Shown here piece after piece: positions 1 to 6,863 of a stretch of 7,728 bases of DNA (position 1 is its first letter; the number at the start of each line of letters is the position of its first letter). The position numbers were made by a program, and so were the translations under genes. Origin of the DNA: Spirochaeta sp. (lineage in GTDB: Bacteria; Spirochaetota; Spirochaetia; DSM-2461); the NCBI GenBank assembly GCA_030635565.1, contig DAOVYP010000093.1, forward strand, positions 1 to 7,728, written 5' to 3'. The notes beneath the pieces were generated by a model. It saw only the letters and a program-made list of their open reading frames with translations, had not been told where the DNA came from and did no database searches.

Positions 1-1
1 A

Positions 2-409
2 CCGCCGGCCTTCGGCAGGGCGCGCCGGGAGTTCGCCGATCGAATAGTCGTTGATTCCTTTCCGCCCCGGGACGAATATTTTCACTGGCTGAAACGGGGG
101 GATATTGTCATAAGCACCGCTCTGCAGGAGAATTTCGGTCTATCGATAATTGAGGCGGCATATGCCGGATGCTGGCCGATCCTTCCAAACCGTCTGGCCT
201 ATCCTGAAGTGATGCCGAAATGGGTGAGGGGTGCATGTTTCTGGAATAATGAGAAGGAATTTGAATCCCGACTTGAAAGGGTCCTGAAGCTTCATTCTGA
301 CCGGAGAGTCAAACTGACCGGCCCTTTAAGCCGATGGCTCAGAAGGTATGACTGGATGTATCAGGCCGGAAAACTTGACGATATTATCGAAGAAACTGCG
401 GTAATTTAA
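2..409 (+). CDS. tRNA-queuosine alpha-mannosyltransferase-like glycosyltransferase (GTDC1/DUF3524 family), C-terminal part
   Basis: The 5' end lies outside the window; the visible part is 135 codons ending in TAA. It reads as the C-terminal nucleotide-sugar-binding half of a GT-B glycosyltransferase. Two stretches stand out: GDIVISTALQENFGLSIIEA (about residues 44-63 of the fragment), with the EX7E motif typical of retaining GT4-like enzymes, and then GCWPILPNRLAYPEVMP. The latter closely matches the animal GTDC1 pattern (GCYPLCPKDLVYPEIFP), as I recall it. Animal GTDC1 (QTMAN) transfers mannose from GDP-mannose to the queuosine base at position 34 of cytosolic tRNA-Asp. For this bacterial homologue, the donor and tRNA substrate are inferred from the family. 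It is probably cytoplasmic, with no membrane segment in the visible part. It converges on the HEAT gene, with 16 bases between the two stop codons. Family assignment is fairly secure; the exact reaction is not. Confidence 0.85.
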   Translation, partial: PPAFGRARREFADRIVVDSFPPRDEYFHWLKRGDIVISTALQENFGLSIIEAAYAGCWPILPNRLAYPEVMPKWVRGACFWNNEKEFESRLERVLKLHSDRRVKLTGPLSRWLRRYDWMYQAGKLDDIIEETAVI

Positions 410-410
410 C

Positions 411-424
411 CCGGGATTCCCCGG
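411..424. terminator. Weak hairpin between convergent genes
   Basis: CCGGG (411-415) and CCCGG (420-424) form a 5-bp GC stem with a 4-base loop, exactly filling the gap between the stop codons at 409 and 426. Neither strand has a clean run of U after the stem, although the minus strand continues into an AT-rich stretch. It may act as a weak bidirectional terminator; this is only a structural suggestion. Confidence 0.3.
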
Positions 425-425
425 A

Positions 426-3002
426 TCAGGGCAGTTTCTTTGCCTTGATCCTTTCCATGGCCCAATGGGTGTATCGCCTCACCTTCCGATCCGGATCCTT
501 CTCCAATAACTTGAGGATATGCTCACCCTCCGGTGTGGCAAGGGATTCAAGAGCCCTGGTTACTTTGATCCTCACATCCCTGTCCGGATCCCTTGCGGCC
601 AGAACAATTCCGCGGTACGCCGAATCGGTGGCAATTTCCACAAGCAATTCCGCCGAATCCCTCCGGATCTGAGGTTTCCGGTGACCGAGCTTTCGGATGA
701 GTATTTCGACGAATCCCGTGCGGGTGAGAATATCGGCCAGGAATGGTTTGAGGGAAGGGATATCTTCCCTCAGCAGATCAACAAGCGCATCTTCCCCCTT
801 ATCGCCCATGGCGGTAAACACAACGGCGATTCGGTCCCTGAGTATGGCTTCCGAATCCTTGAAATGTTCCACAAGGGAGAGAATTGACTTTTTGTCTGTT
901 TTTAATGCCATAGCGGTAATCAGCTCGTTATGCAGCGTCTCTCCCCGATCGAGAAATCTCACCATGGCCGCCACCGATTCAGGTGTTTGACTTACTGCCA
1001 GACCTTCCAGTGCCGCTGTCCTTACAACGGGGGACTCATCGATATCCAATAATATGGTTTCAAGGGCCTCAAGGAATTTTTCCGTTCCCTTCACTCCCGC
1101 GATACGCGCCGATTCCCTCCGTACCCGTTCAACAGGATCCCTGAGAAGCGCCAGTGCAGGACCTGTCGCCTTGAGTTCGCCGGCGTCAAGAAGGGCTCTC
1201 AGACAGGATATACGCACCTCAGGATCCGCATCATTCAATCCTTCCCGTATTTCCCTGGCGAATGAACCAATACCGACAGTGGGAAGGCAGGAAATCAAAG
1301 CCGAGCGAATCCCGGCATCAGGAGAAGCCAGGATGAAAGAAGCGCGTTCCTCCAGCGCCTTACGATTCATGGAAGCCAGATGGGTCGCGAATTCCCTGGC
1401 CTGATCCATGGGTAGAATCGGCAGATTTTCAAGTATCGTCTGCAGAGTATGATCCAGATGCCAAACTCCGAGACAGCGCAGGGCTCTCAGACGGATATTA
1501 TGGCTGAACAGTGACCTGTCGGATTCGAGTATGTCCAGAACAGGCCCAAGAAACATGGAAGGCGGCAGCTGGGCCATAATGTCAAGAAATGCCTCATCGG
1601 CAGTAAAAGATCGATCCTTGAGAAATTCAAGCAGTACGTCCCTGAAAACCGGCGCCTCTCCGGGAGGCAACAAGGGCAGTACAAATCCCAGAACATCAGG
1701 ATCATTCCTTCGCTTCCGAAGTTCATCCCGTATCAATGAGCGGGCTTTTTCATCCCCTCTGATGCATGCAAGGCTGACGGCTGATCTGTATAATTCCTCC
1801 TCATCGGCCTCCCTGATCGGATCAGGGCGACTGAATGCCTTTTCAGACAGATGGGATATCAGGCCGGTATTCCCCCCTTCACTCAGCAGCTTCGCACCAA
1901 GGAGAAGAACATCAACGGAATTCGTGGATTTAAGCTTTTCCAGGAATCCCGTTACGCCGACAGATACGGCTTTGGTGAGCAGATCACGACGCCTTTCCCA
2001 GTCCTCGCGGTCACCCCGGTTGGCCTCGGTGAAAATCCTCTCCAACGCTCCGGACTTCTCGAGGAATCTCGAGGCCGCCAGACGGGCTTCGAGAGATTTG
2101 CCCTTCAAAGCTGTAATTGCGACGTTTTCATCTTCTTTGGAACCGATCTTCAACAGCTCAAGGACATGCACAGACTGCAGGGCATCCATACCTGCGGGAT
2201 CGAGTTTCCACCTGTCCGGGAACGTGGAATCGATACGTTCCCTGGCACTTTGCCTCACTTCCGGTACCGGATCATCCAGCACCATGGTCATCAATGCGCC
2301 GAAGAGCTCTTCCAGATCCTCATCGCCGACCTCCCGGGCCACTGTCCTGCGAAGCAGAGGGTGTGAATCGGTAAAGTACTCCTTCACAAGTCTGATCGAT
2401 TTCGGATCATCGTCGGCCAGCAGTACCCGCAATGAGAAAAATCTGACCGGCCATTCCGGGTCACCTGAGAGTTCACGGACCTCTTCGAAGCATACTGACA
2501 GCAACTTTCTGGCCTTCCTCCCGTCGAAATCCCGTCCGCGGGCGGACATGGCCATTTTTCTGATGAGGAGAATGTCATGATTCTCTTTCAGCCAATTCCG
2601 GAATACCAGGGCGACGGAATCTTTTCGCAGAGCGGCAATAAATACCGGAAACATGCCTTCTTCGGGTGCCAGTTTCAACAGTCTCTTCGCATCTTCGGCT
2701 CTTTTCCGATGCTCCAGCTTACGTACCAGATGTTCTGCGATACCGAAGTGAGAGATAACTTCGTCACCCTTTCGCCGTATGAGGGCTTCAACAAGTGCCG
2801 GCCTTGAGAGAAGTCTGGCCGTAATTCCGTGATCCTGCTGCCCCAGGTCCATTTTCCTCAACGCCGATTTCACCAGCCTGATCCTTTTCACCAATACGAT
2901 CAGTATGATGACAAGTACCGCCACTGCCGCAGCCGCAGCGATCCAGATATATACGGGGACGGAATTGACGAATTCAAGAACTGCTTTGATTATATCGTTC
3001 AT
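426..3002 (-). CDS. Membrane-anchored HEAT-repeat protein (858 aa)
   Basis: One hydrophobic segment near the N-terminus (about residues 16-38, rich in A, V, I and L) is followed at once by KRIRLVK. By the positive-inside rule this puts the rest of the protein in the cytoplasm. From about residue 70 to the end it is an alpha-solenoid of HEAT / PBS-lyase-like repeats. Helix pairs carry the usual D-x-x-P/V-x-V-R turn, for example DDPVPEVRQSARERI near 243-257, DADPEVRISCLRALL in the middle, and DPDRDVRIKV plus KDPDRKVRRY in the last 54 residues. No catalytic domain is visible. Such solenoids usually act as protein-binding scaffolds. Its ATG overlaps the cyclase TGA (ATGA at 3002-2999), so translation is probably coupled and it should share the cyclase promoter. 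A role as membrane tether or effector of the cyclase is an inference. The repeated GGATCC-like DNA words simply encode the recurrent R-D-P of the repeats. Confidence 0.9.
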   Translation of the reverse strand: MNDIIKAVLEFVNSVPVYIWIAAAAAVAVLVIILIVLVKRIRLVKSALRKMDLGQQDHGITARLLSRPALVEALIRRKGDEVISHFGIAEHLVRKLEHRKRAEDAKRLLKLAPEEGMFPVFIAALRKDSVALVFRNWLKENHDILLIRKMAMSARGRDFDGRKARKLLSVCFEEVRELSGDPEWPVRFFSLRVLLADDDPKSIRLVKEYFTDSHPLLRRTVAREVGDEDLEELFGALMTMVLDDPVPEVRQSARERIDSTFPDRWKLDPAGMDALQSVHVLELLKIGSKEDENVAITALKGKSLEARLAASRFLEKSGALERIFTEANRGDREDWERRRDLLTKAVSVGVTGFLEKLKSTNSVDVLLLGAKLLSEGGNTGLISHLSEKAFSRPDPIREADEEELYRSAVSLACIRGDEKARSLIRDELRKRRNDPDVLGFVLPLLPPGEAPVFRDVLLEFLKDRSFTADEAFLDIMAQLPPSMFLGPVLDILESDRSLFSHNIRLRALRCLGVWHLDHTLQTILENLPILPMDQAREFATHLASMNRKALEERASFILASPDAGIRSALISCLPTVGIGSFAREIREGLNDADPEVRISCLRALLDAGELKATGPALALLRDPVERVRRESARIAGVKGTEKFLEALETILLDIDESPVVRTAALEGLAVSQTPESVAAMVRFLDRGETLHNELITAMALKTDKKSILSLVEHFKDSEAILRDRIAVVFTAMGDKGEDALVDLLREDIPSLKPFLADILTRTGFVEILIRKLGHRKPQIRRDSAELLVEIATDSAYRGIVLAARDPDRDVRIKVTRALESLATPEGEHILKLLEKDPDRKVRRYTHWAMERIKAKKLP

Positions 3003-4570
3003 CGATTTATTCCTTTGACATTAAATATCACGAGCGGTTTCTCCTTACCCTTGACTTTCACCGGTTTGCGCTCCTCGAGTTTGAACCGGTCTCCGAGCAG
3101 ATCTCGCGTGGACTGGGTGATGATGATTTCTTCAGCGCCGGCGACACCTTCCAGCCTGGCCGCGGTGTTTACCGTATCCCCGAGAACGGTATAGTCCATT
3201 CTCCTGCTGGAACCGACGTTCCCGGCAACCAGAGGACCGGAAGACATTCCTACCGCTATTTTGAGTCTGGATGCATCTCCCCTGAAGAATGTTCTATCCC
3301 GGGACCGGACAAGATCGTGTATCTGCAATGCCGAAGTAACGGCAAGAACGGCATCCTCTTCCTCGGATTTCATAGGGACCCCCCAGGCTGCCATGATGCA
3401 GTCACCGATGAATTTGTCGATATAGCCATGGTTGTTGATAACCAGCTCCACAGCTTCGCTGAAGAACGCATTGAGCACTTCGATGATGTACTGAGGATCC
3501 TTGCCTTCCGAAAATGCCGTGTATCCGGTAATGTCGGCAAAAAATACCGTAGCTGTTTTTTTGTCACCGCCGGGTTTCACAAGATCCGGATTTTCCGTAA
3601 TGCTTTTCACCAGATCCTCCGACAGATATCGGGAGAACATATCCTTGATTCTTCGGCGCTGTTCAACCGCCATATCGGCCCTGGTTTTCAGATCTCGTTC
3701 CCGGGTCTGGTCTGTGAACAGGAGTGTCAGTCCGTCATTACGACCCTTGACACCCCGAAGCGGCGCCAGATTCAACGCATAATCCATATCCTCATCGTTG
3801 GACTTTTTGAAAATTCCCTCAAGACCGGCGTATTCTCTGCCGTCTTCCTGAGCTTTGCCGATAGTATTGAGCATTTTTCGGCCCAGGGTTTTTTTGAATT
3901 TACCCGAAAAATCAGTTCCGATATCTTTGCCGTCAAGCGTGAAAGCCTTTTCAGCAGCCTGATTGTAGTATCTGATTTTTCCATTCCTGTCCGTTGTTAT
4001 CAGAAGATTCGTCATAGACTGGAAAATGGAATCCTGATATCGCTCCAGAGCTTCGATACGTGCCAGATAATCCTTCAGTTCCTTCATCATGCGTGCATTT
4101 TCCAGAAGACCCCCGGCCAGCCGGTTAAGAGAATCCAGATAACGGAATCGTTCGTTTCCGTAGTGGTTTTCTTCCCGACTGTTCAGAAAAAGGGCTCCGA
4201 CACGCCTGCTGCCGGCCTTAACCGGCAGTACGATCCCGCTGTTCATACCTTCAGCCAGAAAAAGTCCTTCAAATGGACTTTCTTTTCTGGACAGCAACAC
4301 CACAGCCTCACCGCATTCCTCAAGGAATCCCATGAGTCCTGAATCTTTCGGTATCGATTCAGGAACGTCCCTCAGTCCGCGCCTGTAAATGAGACGCAGC
4401 GCTCCTGTTGATGCTTCGGGATCGTTGTACACATACAGACAAGCCAGATCGGATCGGGAGTTATCAGCAGACTGTTCCACAAGTACGGAAACAAGATTAC
4501 TGAATTCGGACTCGGCGGAAAGTCTGCTGCTGGCTCTTACCAGTTCATTGAGAACGGAGTTTCGTTCCAT
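2999..4570 (-). CDS. Adenylate cyclase (class III) with GAF and PAS sensor domains
   Basis: This 523-residue soluble protein has no signal peptide or membrane segment. Domains in order: a GAF-like domain at about 15-160; a charged, probably coiled-coil linker at about 160-185; a PAS domain at about 183-290 (NLLITTDRNGKIRYYNQAAE); a second helical linker; and a class III nucleotide cyclase domain at about 335-520. The catalytic set looks complete: metal-binding D346 (FFADITGYT) and D390 (DKFIGD), adenine-selecting K386 and T461 (DYTVLGDTVN), and transition-state N468 and R472. The Lys/Thr pair is typical of ATP-using class IIIb enzymes, so cAMP is the expected product. Class IIIb cyclases are often bicarbonate-responsive; that is not shown here. 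The start at 4570 follows a strong promoter with almost no leader. It is co-translated with the HEAT protein downstream. The ligands of the GAF and PAS domains cannot be read from the sequence. Confidence 0.93.
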   Translation of the reverse strand: MERNSVLNELVRASSRLSAESEFSNLVSVLVEQSADNSRSDLACLYVYNDPEASTGALRLIYRRGLRDVPESIPKDSGLMGFLEECGEAVVLLSRKESPFEGLFLAEGMNSGIVLPVKAGSRRVGALFLNSREENHYGNERFRYLDSLNRLAGGLLENARMMKELKDYLARIEALERYQDSIFQSMTNLLITTDRNGKIRYYNQAAEKAFTLDGKDIGTDFSGKFKKTLGRKMLNTIGKAQEDGREYAGLEGIFKKSNDEDMDYALNLAPLRGVKGRNDGLTLLFTDQTRERDLKTRADMAVEQRRRIKDMFSRYLSEDLVKSITENPDLVKPGGDKKTATVFFADITGYTAFSEGKDPQYIIEVLNAFFSEAVELVINNHGYIDKFIGDCIMAAWGVPMKSEEEDAVLAVTSALQIHDLVRSRDRTFFRGDASRLKIAVGMSSGPLVAGNVGSSRRMDYTVLGDTVNTAARLEGVAGAEEIIITQSTRDLLGDRFKLEERKPVKVKGKEKPLVIFNVKGINR

Positions 4571-4576
4571 GAGATT

Positions 4577-4605
4577 ATTATATTGTGTTGAATGGAACTT
4601 GTGAA
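4577..4605 (-). promoter_or_regulatory. Sigma-70-type promoter of the cyclase-HEAT operon, probably giving a leaderless mRNA
   Basis: Read on the minus strand, the -35 box is TTCACA (4605-4600, 5 of 6 to consensus) and the -10 box is a perfect TATAAT (4582-4577), with a 17-base spacer. Only 6 bases separate the -10 box from the cyclase ATG at 4570-4568. The predicted transcription start therefore falls on or next to the A of the start codon, leaving no room for a Shine-Dalgarno site. Confidence 0.72.
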
Positions 4606-4608
4606 ATA

Positions 4609-4624
4609 TTCAGCAGCTGCTTAA
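4609..4624. repeat. Palindrome AGCAGCTGCT just upstream of the -35 box
   Basis: A perfect 10-base palindrome (4612-4621) extends to 16 bases with one mismatched pair (TTC...TAA). It ends 4 bases upstream of the -35 hexamer of the cyclase promoter and 9 bases beyond the stop codon of the small ORF. It could be a protein-binding site or part of the 3' end of the sigma-factor transcript. There is no U tract, so it is a poor terminator. Confidence 0.35.
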
Positions 4625-4632
4625 TTCAGTAT

Positions 4633-4875
4633 TTACTCAGCGTACTTGAACAAACCCGTAACGGTGTTCCAGGGATGTCCGAGATCGTCAATAACGGTCA
4701 AACTTCTTCCATCATCGCCCACATTCATCACAGGGTAAACTTTTCCCGGTGTCAGTCGGGCTCTGGCATCAAGATATGGATTCTCAAGATCCTCGAAGAG
4801 AGTCCGTACCTCGTTCTCCCGACATCGATCGGTAAAATCATCTTTTAAAGTAACGTAGAAATGGACCGATTCCAT
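4633..4875 (-). CDS. Conserved-looking small protein (80 aa), unknown function
   Basis: I do not recognise a named family. The 80 residues are soluble and acidic in parts, with no signal peptide or membrane segment. The N-terminal half (about 1-38) looks helical and charged. The C-terminal half (LTPGKVYPVMNVGDDGRSLT, then VIDDLGHPWN and LFKYAE) has the 'GK-Y-V ... DD-G' cadence of small SH3-like beta-barrel proteins. The ATG overlaps the sigma-factor stop by one base (TGATG, 4877-4873), and AAGGA at 4889-4885 lies 9 bases upstream as a ribosome binding site, so it is very likely translated with the sigma factor. Position suggests, but does not prove, a link to sigma-factor function; an anti-sigma or accessory role would be speculation. 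Its stop codon is followed within about 30 bases by the cyclase promoter. Confidence 0.78.
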   Translation of the reverse strand: MESVHFYVTLKDDFTDRCRENEVRTLFEDLENPYLDARARLTPGKVYPVMNVGDDGRSLTVIDDLGHPWNTVTGLFKYAE

Positions 4876-5852
4876 CAGACGTAATCCTTCAGCTCCCTGA
4901 TGGCCGGAAAAGCTTTGAGCTTGGTGATGGACTTTTCCTGAATCTGCCTGACCCGCTCACGTGTGATACCAAGCATTTTACCGGTTTCCTCCAGTGTCAG
5001 AGGTCCTTCTCCCGAGAGGCCATACCGTAATTGAATAATTCGTTTTTCCCGTTCATTCAGCTGATTCAGAACATGTGCCAGGGTATCCTGCAGACTGGAA
5101 TTGAACACAGACTCAACAGGTTCAATGGAGTTTTCATCTTTAATGAGTTCCGACAGTCTGGTGACATGATCATCATCCACAGTCGTATCCAGACTGGCAG
5201 TTTCCTGTGAAAGCTGCATGATATCCTTTATTTTCGATTCCGACATGTTCATATATTTTGCCAGCTCTTTATCGGTAGGCTCCCGTCCATAATCCTGAGT
5301 AAGTTGTTTGGAAACGAAAAAGGTTTTCTTGATGGTGTTGAGCATATGTATGGGGATGCGGATGACCCTGGCCTTATCGGCCAGAGACTTTATAATGGCC
5401 TGACGTATCCACCATGTACCATATGTGGAGAATCTGCATCCACGCTTGTAGTCAAATCGCTCCACAGCTTCGATCAGCCCGATATTTCCCTCGTCGATGA
5501 GGTCCAGTAGGCTCATTCCCCGGTTCTGGTATTTTTTCGCAATGGAAACTACCAGACGAAGATTGGATTTGATCATCAGATTCTTCTGCTCAAATAGAAG
5601 CTCTTCGGTGAAAGACCTTTTTTCCGTGAAATTATTATTGTCGATCTTACCGCTTTCTTTTTCGCCGTCCAGGTCTACAATATCCGCTTTATAGCCGGAT
5701 ATCTGCTGACCTATGCTCTGTTCCTGGTCGATTGTGAGCAGTGAATAACGTGAAATCTGTTTCAGATACAGTGCAAGAGGATCGGATTCGGCTTGCGATT
5801 CCACCTGATCCACTCCGCTGGCAAGGACTCCTGATTCTTCAATTTCCGTCAT
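4875..5852 (-). CDS. Group-2 sigma-70 family RNA polymerase sigma factor (RpoS/RpoD-like)
   Basis: This 325-residue primary-like sigma factor lacks region 1.1. Region 1.2 ([17 protein letters not shown]) is at about 24-40. After a polar insert at about 60-85, regions 2.1-2.4 run from [16 protein letters not shown] (97 on) through [19 protein letters not shown] to [13 protein letters not shown] (141-153), which melts and reads the -10 element. Region 3 spans about 165-245. Region 4 includes [20 protein letters not shown] (285-304), the -35-binding helix-turn-helix. The region 2.4 and 4.2 sequences predict promoters close to the housekeeping consensus. Length and architecture match RpoS and other group-2 sigmas rather than full RpoD. 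The gene lies 15 bases downstream of an NlpD-like gene, as rpoS does in many proteobacteria. The RpoS label is tentative; the family assignment is secure. The ATG is preceded by a strong GGAGG and the stop overlaps the next ORF. Confidence 0.93.
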   Translation of the reverse strand: MTEIEESGVLASGVDQVESQAESDPLALYLKQISRYSLLTIDQEQSIGQQISGYKADIVDLDGEKESGKIDNNNFTEKRSFTEELLFEQKNLMIKSNLRLVVSIAKKYQNRGMSLLDLIDEGNIGLIEAVERFDYKRGCRFSTYGTWWIRQAIIKSLADKARVIRIPIHMLNTIKKTFFVSKQLTQDYGREPTDKELAKYMNMSESKIKDIMQLSQETASLDTTVDDDHVTRLSELIKDENSIEPVESVFNSSLQDTLAHVLNQLNEREKRIIQLRYGLSGEGPLTLEETGKMLGITRERVRQIQEKSITKLKAFPAIRELKDYV

Positions 5853-5856
5853 GAAT

Positions 5857-5861
5857 CCTCC
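5857..5861 (-). promoter_or_regulatory. Strong ribosome binding site of the sigma-factor gene
   Basis: GGAGG on the minus strand lies 4 bases upstream of the ATG at 5852-5850, within the 15-base gap after the NlpD-like stop codon. It fixes the sigma start and is clearly stronger than the site in front of the NlpD-like gene. Confidence 0.75.
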
Positions 5862-5867
5862 ACAGGA

Positions 5868-6689
5868 TCAGCCGCGGGGTGCATCATCGGGAGATACAGG
5901 TATGCCCTCCCGGAATACAGAAAAGATCATATCCTGCTTTCCGCCGTCAGGACCGGATGAACCAAGCCTTCCGATCCGGCTGCCGGTCGCTATTGTCTGT
6001 CCGACATTAACGAACAAATCTTCATTTCCACCGTAGAGGTAAATATACCCATTCGAGTCAACTAAGACAACGTGGCCAAAACCCCGATAGGGACCTGTCC
6101 ATACGACATTGCCACCGGCAACGGCATGAACATAACTCAGGGGGTCCGCCTCGATGGCAACACCTACGAGTTTCCCGTCCAACGGCTGTTTGTATCCGGC
6201 AACCGGCCACCAGGGAACATTATTGACTCTGGCGGTAGCTGCATACTGTGCCGGTCGGGCTGTGATTTCCGGTTCCGGTTTCTTTCCGGTACCACTCACC
6301 ACAAGAGTCTCGCCCACCCTGAGAACACGGTTTGCCTCCCGGCTGTTCAGGGATAGCAGGCCGTCAACATCGATATTATGTTCCCGGGCAATTCCGTAAT
6401 ACGTATCGCCCTTCCGCACCGTGTACAATTCCGGCTGTATATTCGTCCTTGAAGAAGCTTCCGGTGCTTCGTCTCCCGGAATAAGTAAACGTGTGCCGAC
6501 AGAAAGGCCGGAAGGGTCCGCTATTGCGTTTTTCTTCAGTATTTCTTCAAGACTCACCCCGTACCGGCGGGCCAGAGAATACAGCGTATCACCCTGCACC
6601 ATAACATGGATGACATCGCTGTATACGACCGGGATAGAAAGAGTCATTAACAGGATCACTGAGATGTAGAACCGAGATTTTCTTCCCAT
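5868..6689 (-). CDS. Secreted LysM-LysM-M23 protein with degenerate peptidase domain (NlpD-like)
   Basis: The 273 residues begin with a signal peptide (basic MGRKSR, hydrophobic core to about 20, likely cleavage after VVYS at 24). There is no lipobox cysteine, so unlike E. coli NlpD it is not a lipoprotein. Two LysM domains follow (about 28-72 with VQGDTLYSLARRYGV, and about 88-132 with VRKGDTYYGIAREHNI), which bind peptidoglycan. An M23/LytM-fold domain lies at about 160-268. All four zinc ligands of active M23 enzymes are replaced: the H-x-G-x-D site reads LVGVAI, YAH reads YGG, and HLHFE reads DMIFS. It should therefore lack endopeptidase activity and, like NlpD/EnvC, may activate cell-wall amidases at the division site. 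It is the first gene of the cluster with the sigma factor. The Shine-Dalgarno sequence before the ATG is weak. Family confidence is high; the amidase-activator role is inferred. Confidence 0.9.
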   Translation of the reverse strand: MGRKSRFYISVILLMTLSIPVVYSDVIHVMVQGDTLYSLARRYGVSLEEILKKNAIADPSGLSVGTRLLIPGDEAPEASSRTNIQPELYTVRKGDTYYGIAREHNIDVDGLLSLNSREANRVLRVGETLVVSGTGKKPEPEITARPAQYAATARVNNVPWWPVAGYKQPLDGKLVGVAIEADPLSYVHAVAGGNVVWTGPYRGFGHVVLVDSNGYIYLYGGNEDLFVNVGQTIATGSRIGRLGSSGPDGGKQDMIFSVFREGIPVSPDDAPRG

Positions 6690-6748
6690 ACTGTTTCATC
6701 ATCGGAAGAAGTCGGTGATTGATGAAATGTAAAGAACAAAGGTGACTG

Positions 6749-6775
6749 CGGCACTCGTCTATACACCATGTGCCG
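6749..6775. repeat. Inverted repeat in the gap between tRNA-Pro and the NlpD-like gene
   Basis: CGGCAC (6749-6754) and GTGCCG (6770-6775) flank a 15-base spacer; on the minus strand this spacer contains TATAGA, a possible -10-like hexamer. The 99-base gap 6690-6788 holds no other clear signal: there is no good -35 box and no strong ribosome binding site for the NlpD-like gene. The repeat may be an operator or a tRNA 3' processing or termination structure. Confidence 0.35.
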
Positions 6776-6788
6776 ACTGAAAAAAGAG

Positions 6789-6860
6789 TCGGGCTGGTCA
6801 GATTTGAACTGACGGCCTCCTCGTCCCGAACGAGGCGCGCTCCCCCTGCGCTACAGCCCG
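6789..6860 (-). tRNA. tRNA-Pro (anticodon CGG)
   Basis: On the minus strand a full cloverleaf forms. The 7-bp acceptor stem is CGGGCTG/CAGCCCG, with the C1-G72 pair and A73 usual for bacterial tRNA-Pro. The D-stem is GCGC/GCGC with a short 7-base loop, the anticodon stem CCTCG/CGAGG has loop TTCGGGA (anticodon CGG, reading CCG, with G37), and the T-arm is GTCAG-TTCAAAT-CTGAC. CCA is not encoded: the discriminator A is followed by CTC and then six T. The T run may help termination. It lies 3 bases after tRNA-Asp and should be processed from the same precursor. Confidence 0.95.
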
Positions 6861-6863
6861 ATT

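Noticed and set aside
480..1250. Recurrent GGATCC/GGATC words, possible DNA repeat or uptake-like motif
   Set aside because: They lie in the HEAT gene and encode the recurrent Arg-Asp-Pro of the repeats, so protein repetition explains them.
1531..2580. Long plus-strand open frame (349 codons) inside the HEAT gene
   Set aside because: It is antisense to a clear HEAT-repeat protein. The translation is low-complexity, rich in S and R, with no domain, and arises from codon bias of the real gene.
3317..4342. Long plus-strand open frame (341 codons) inside the cyclase gene
   Set aside because: It is antisense to the PAS and cyclase domains, whose catalytic residues are all in place; its own translation shows no recognisable family.
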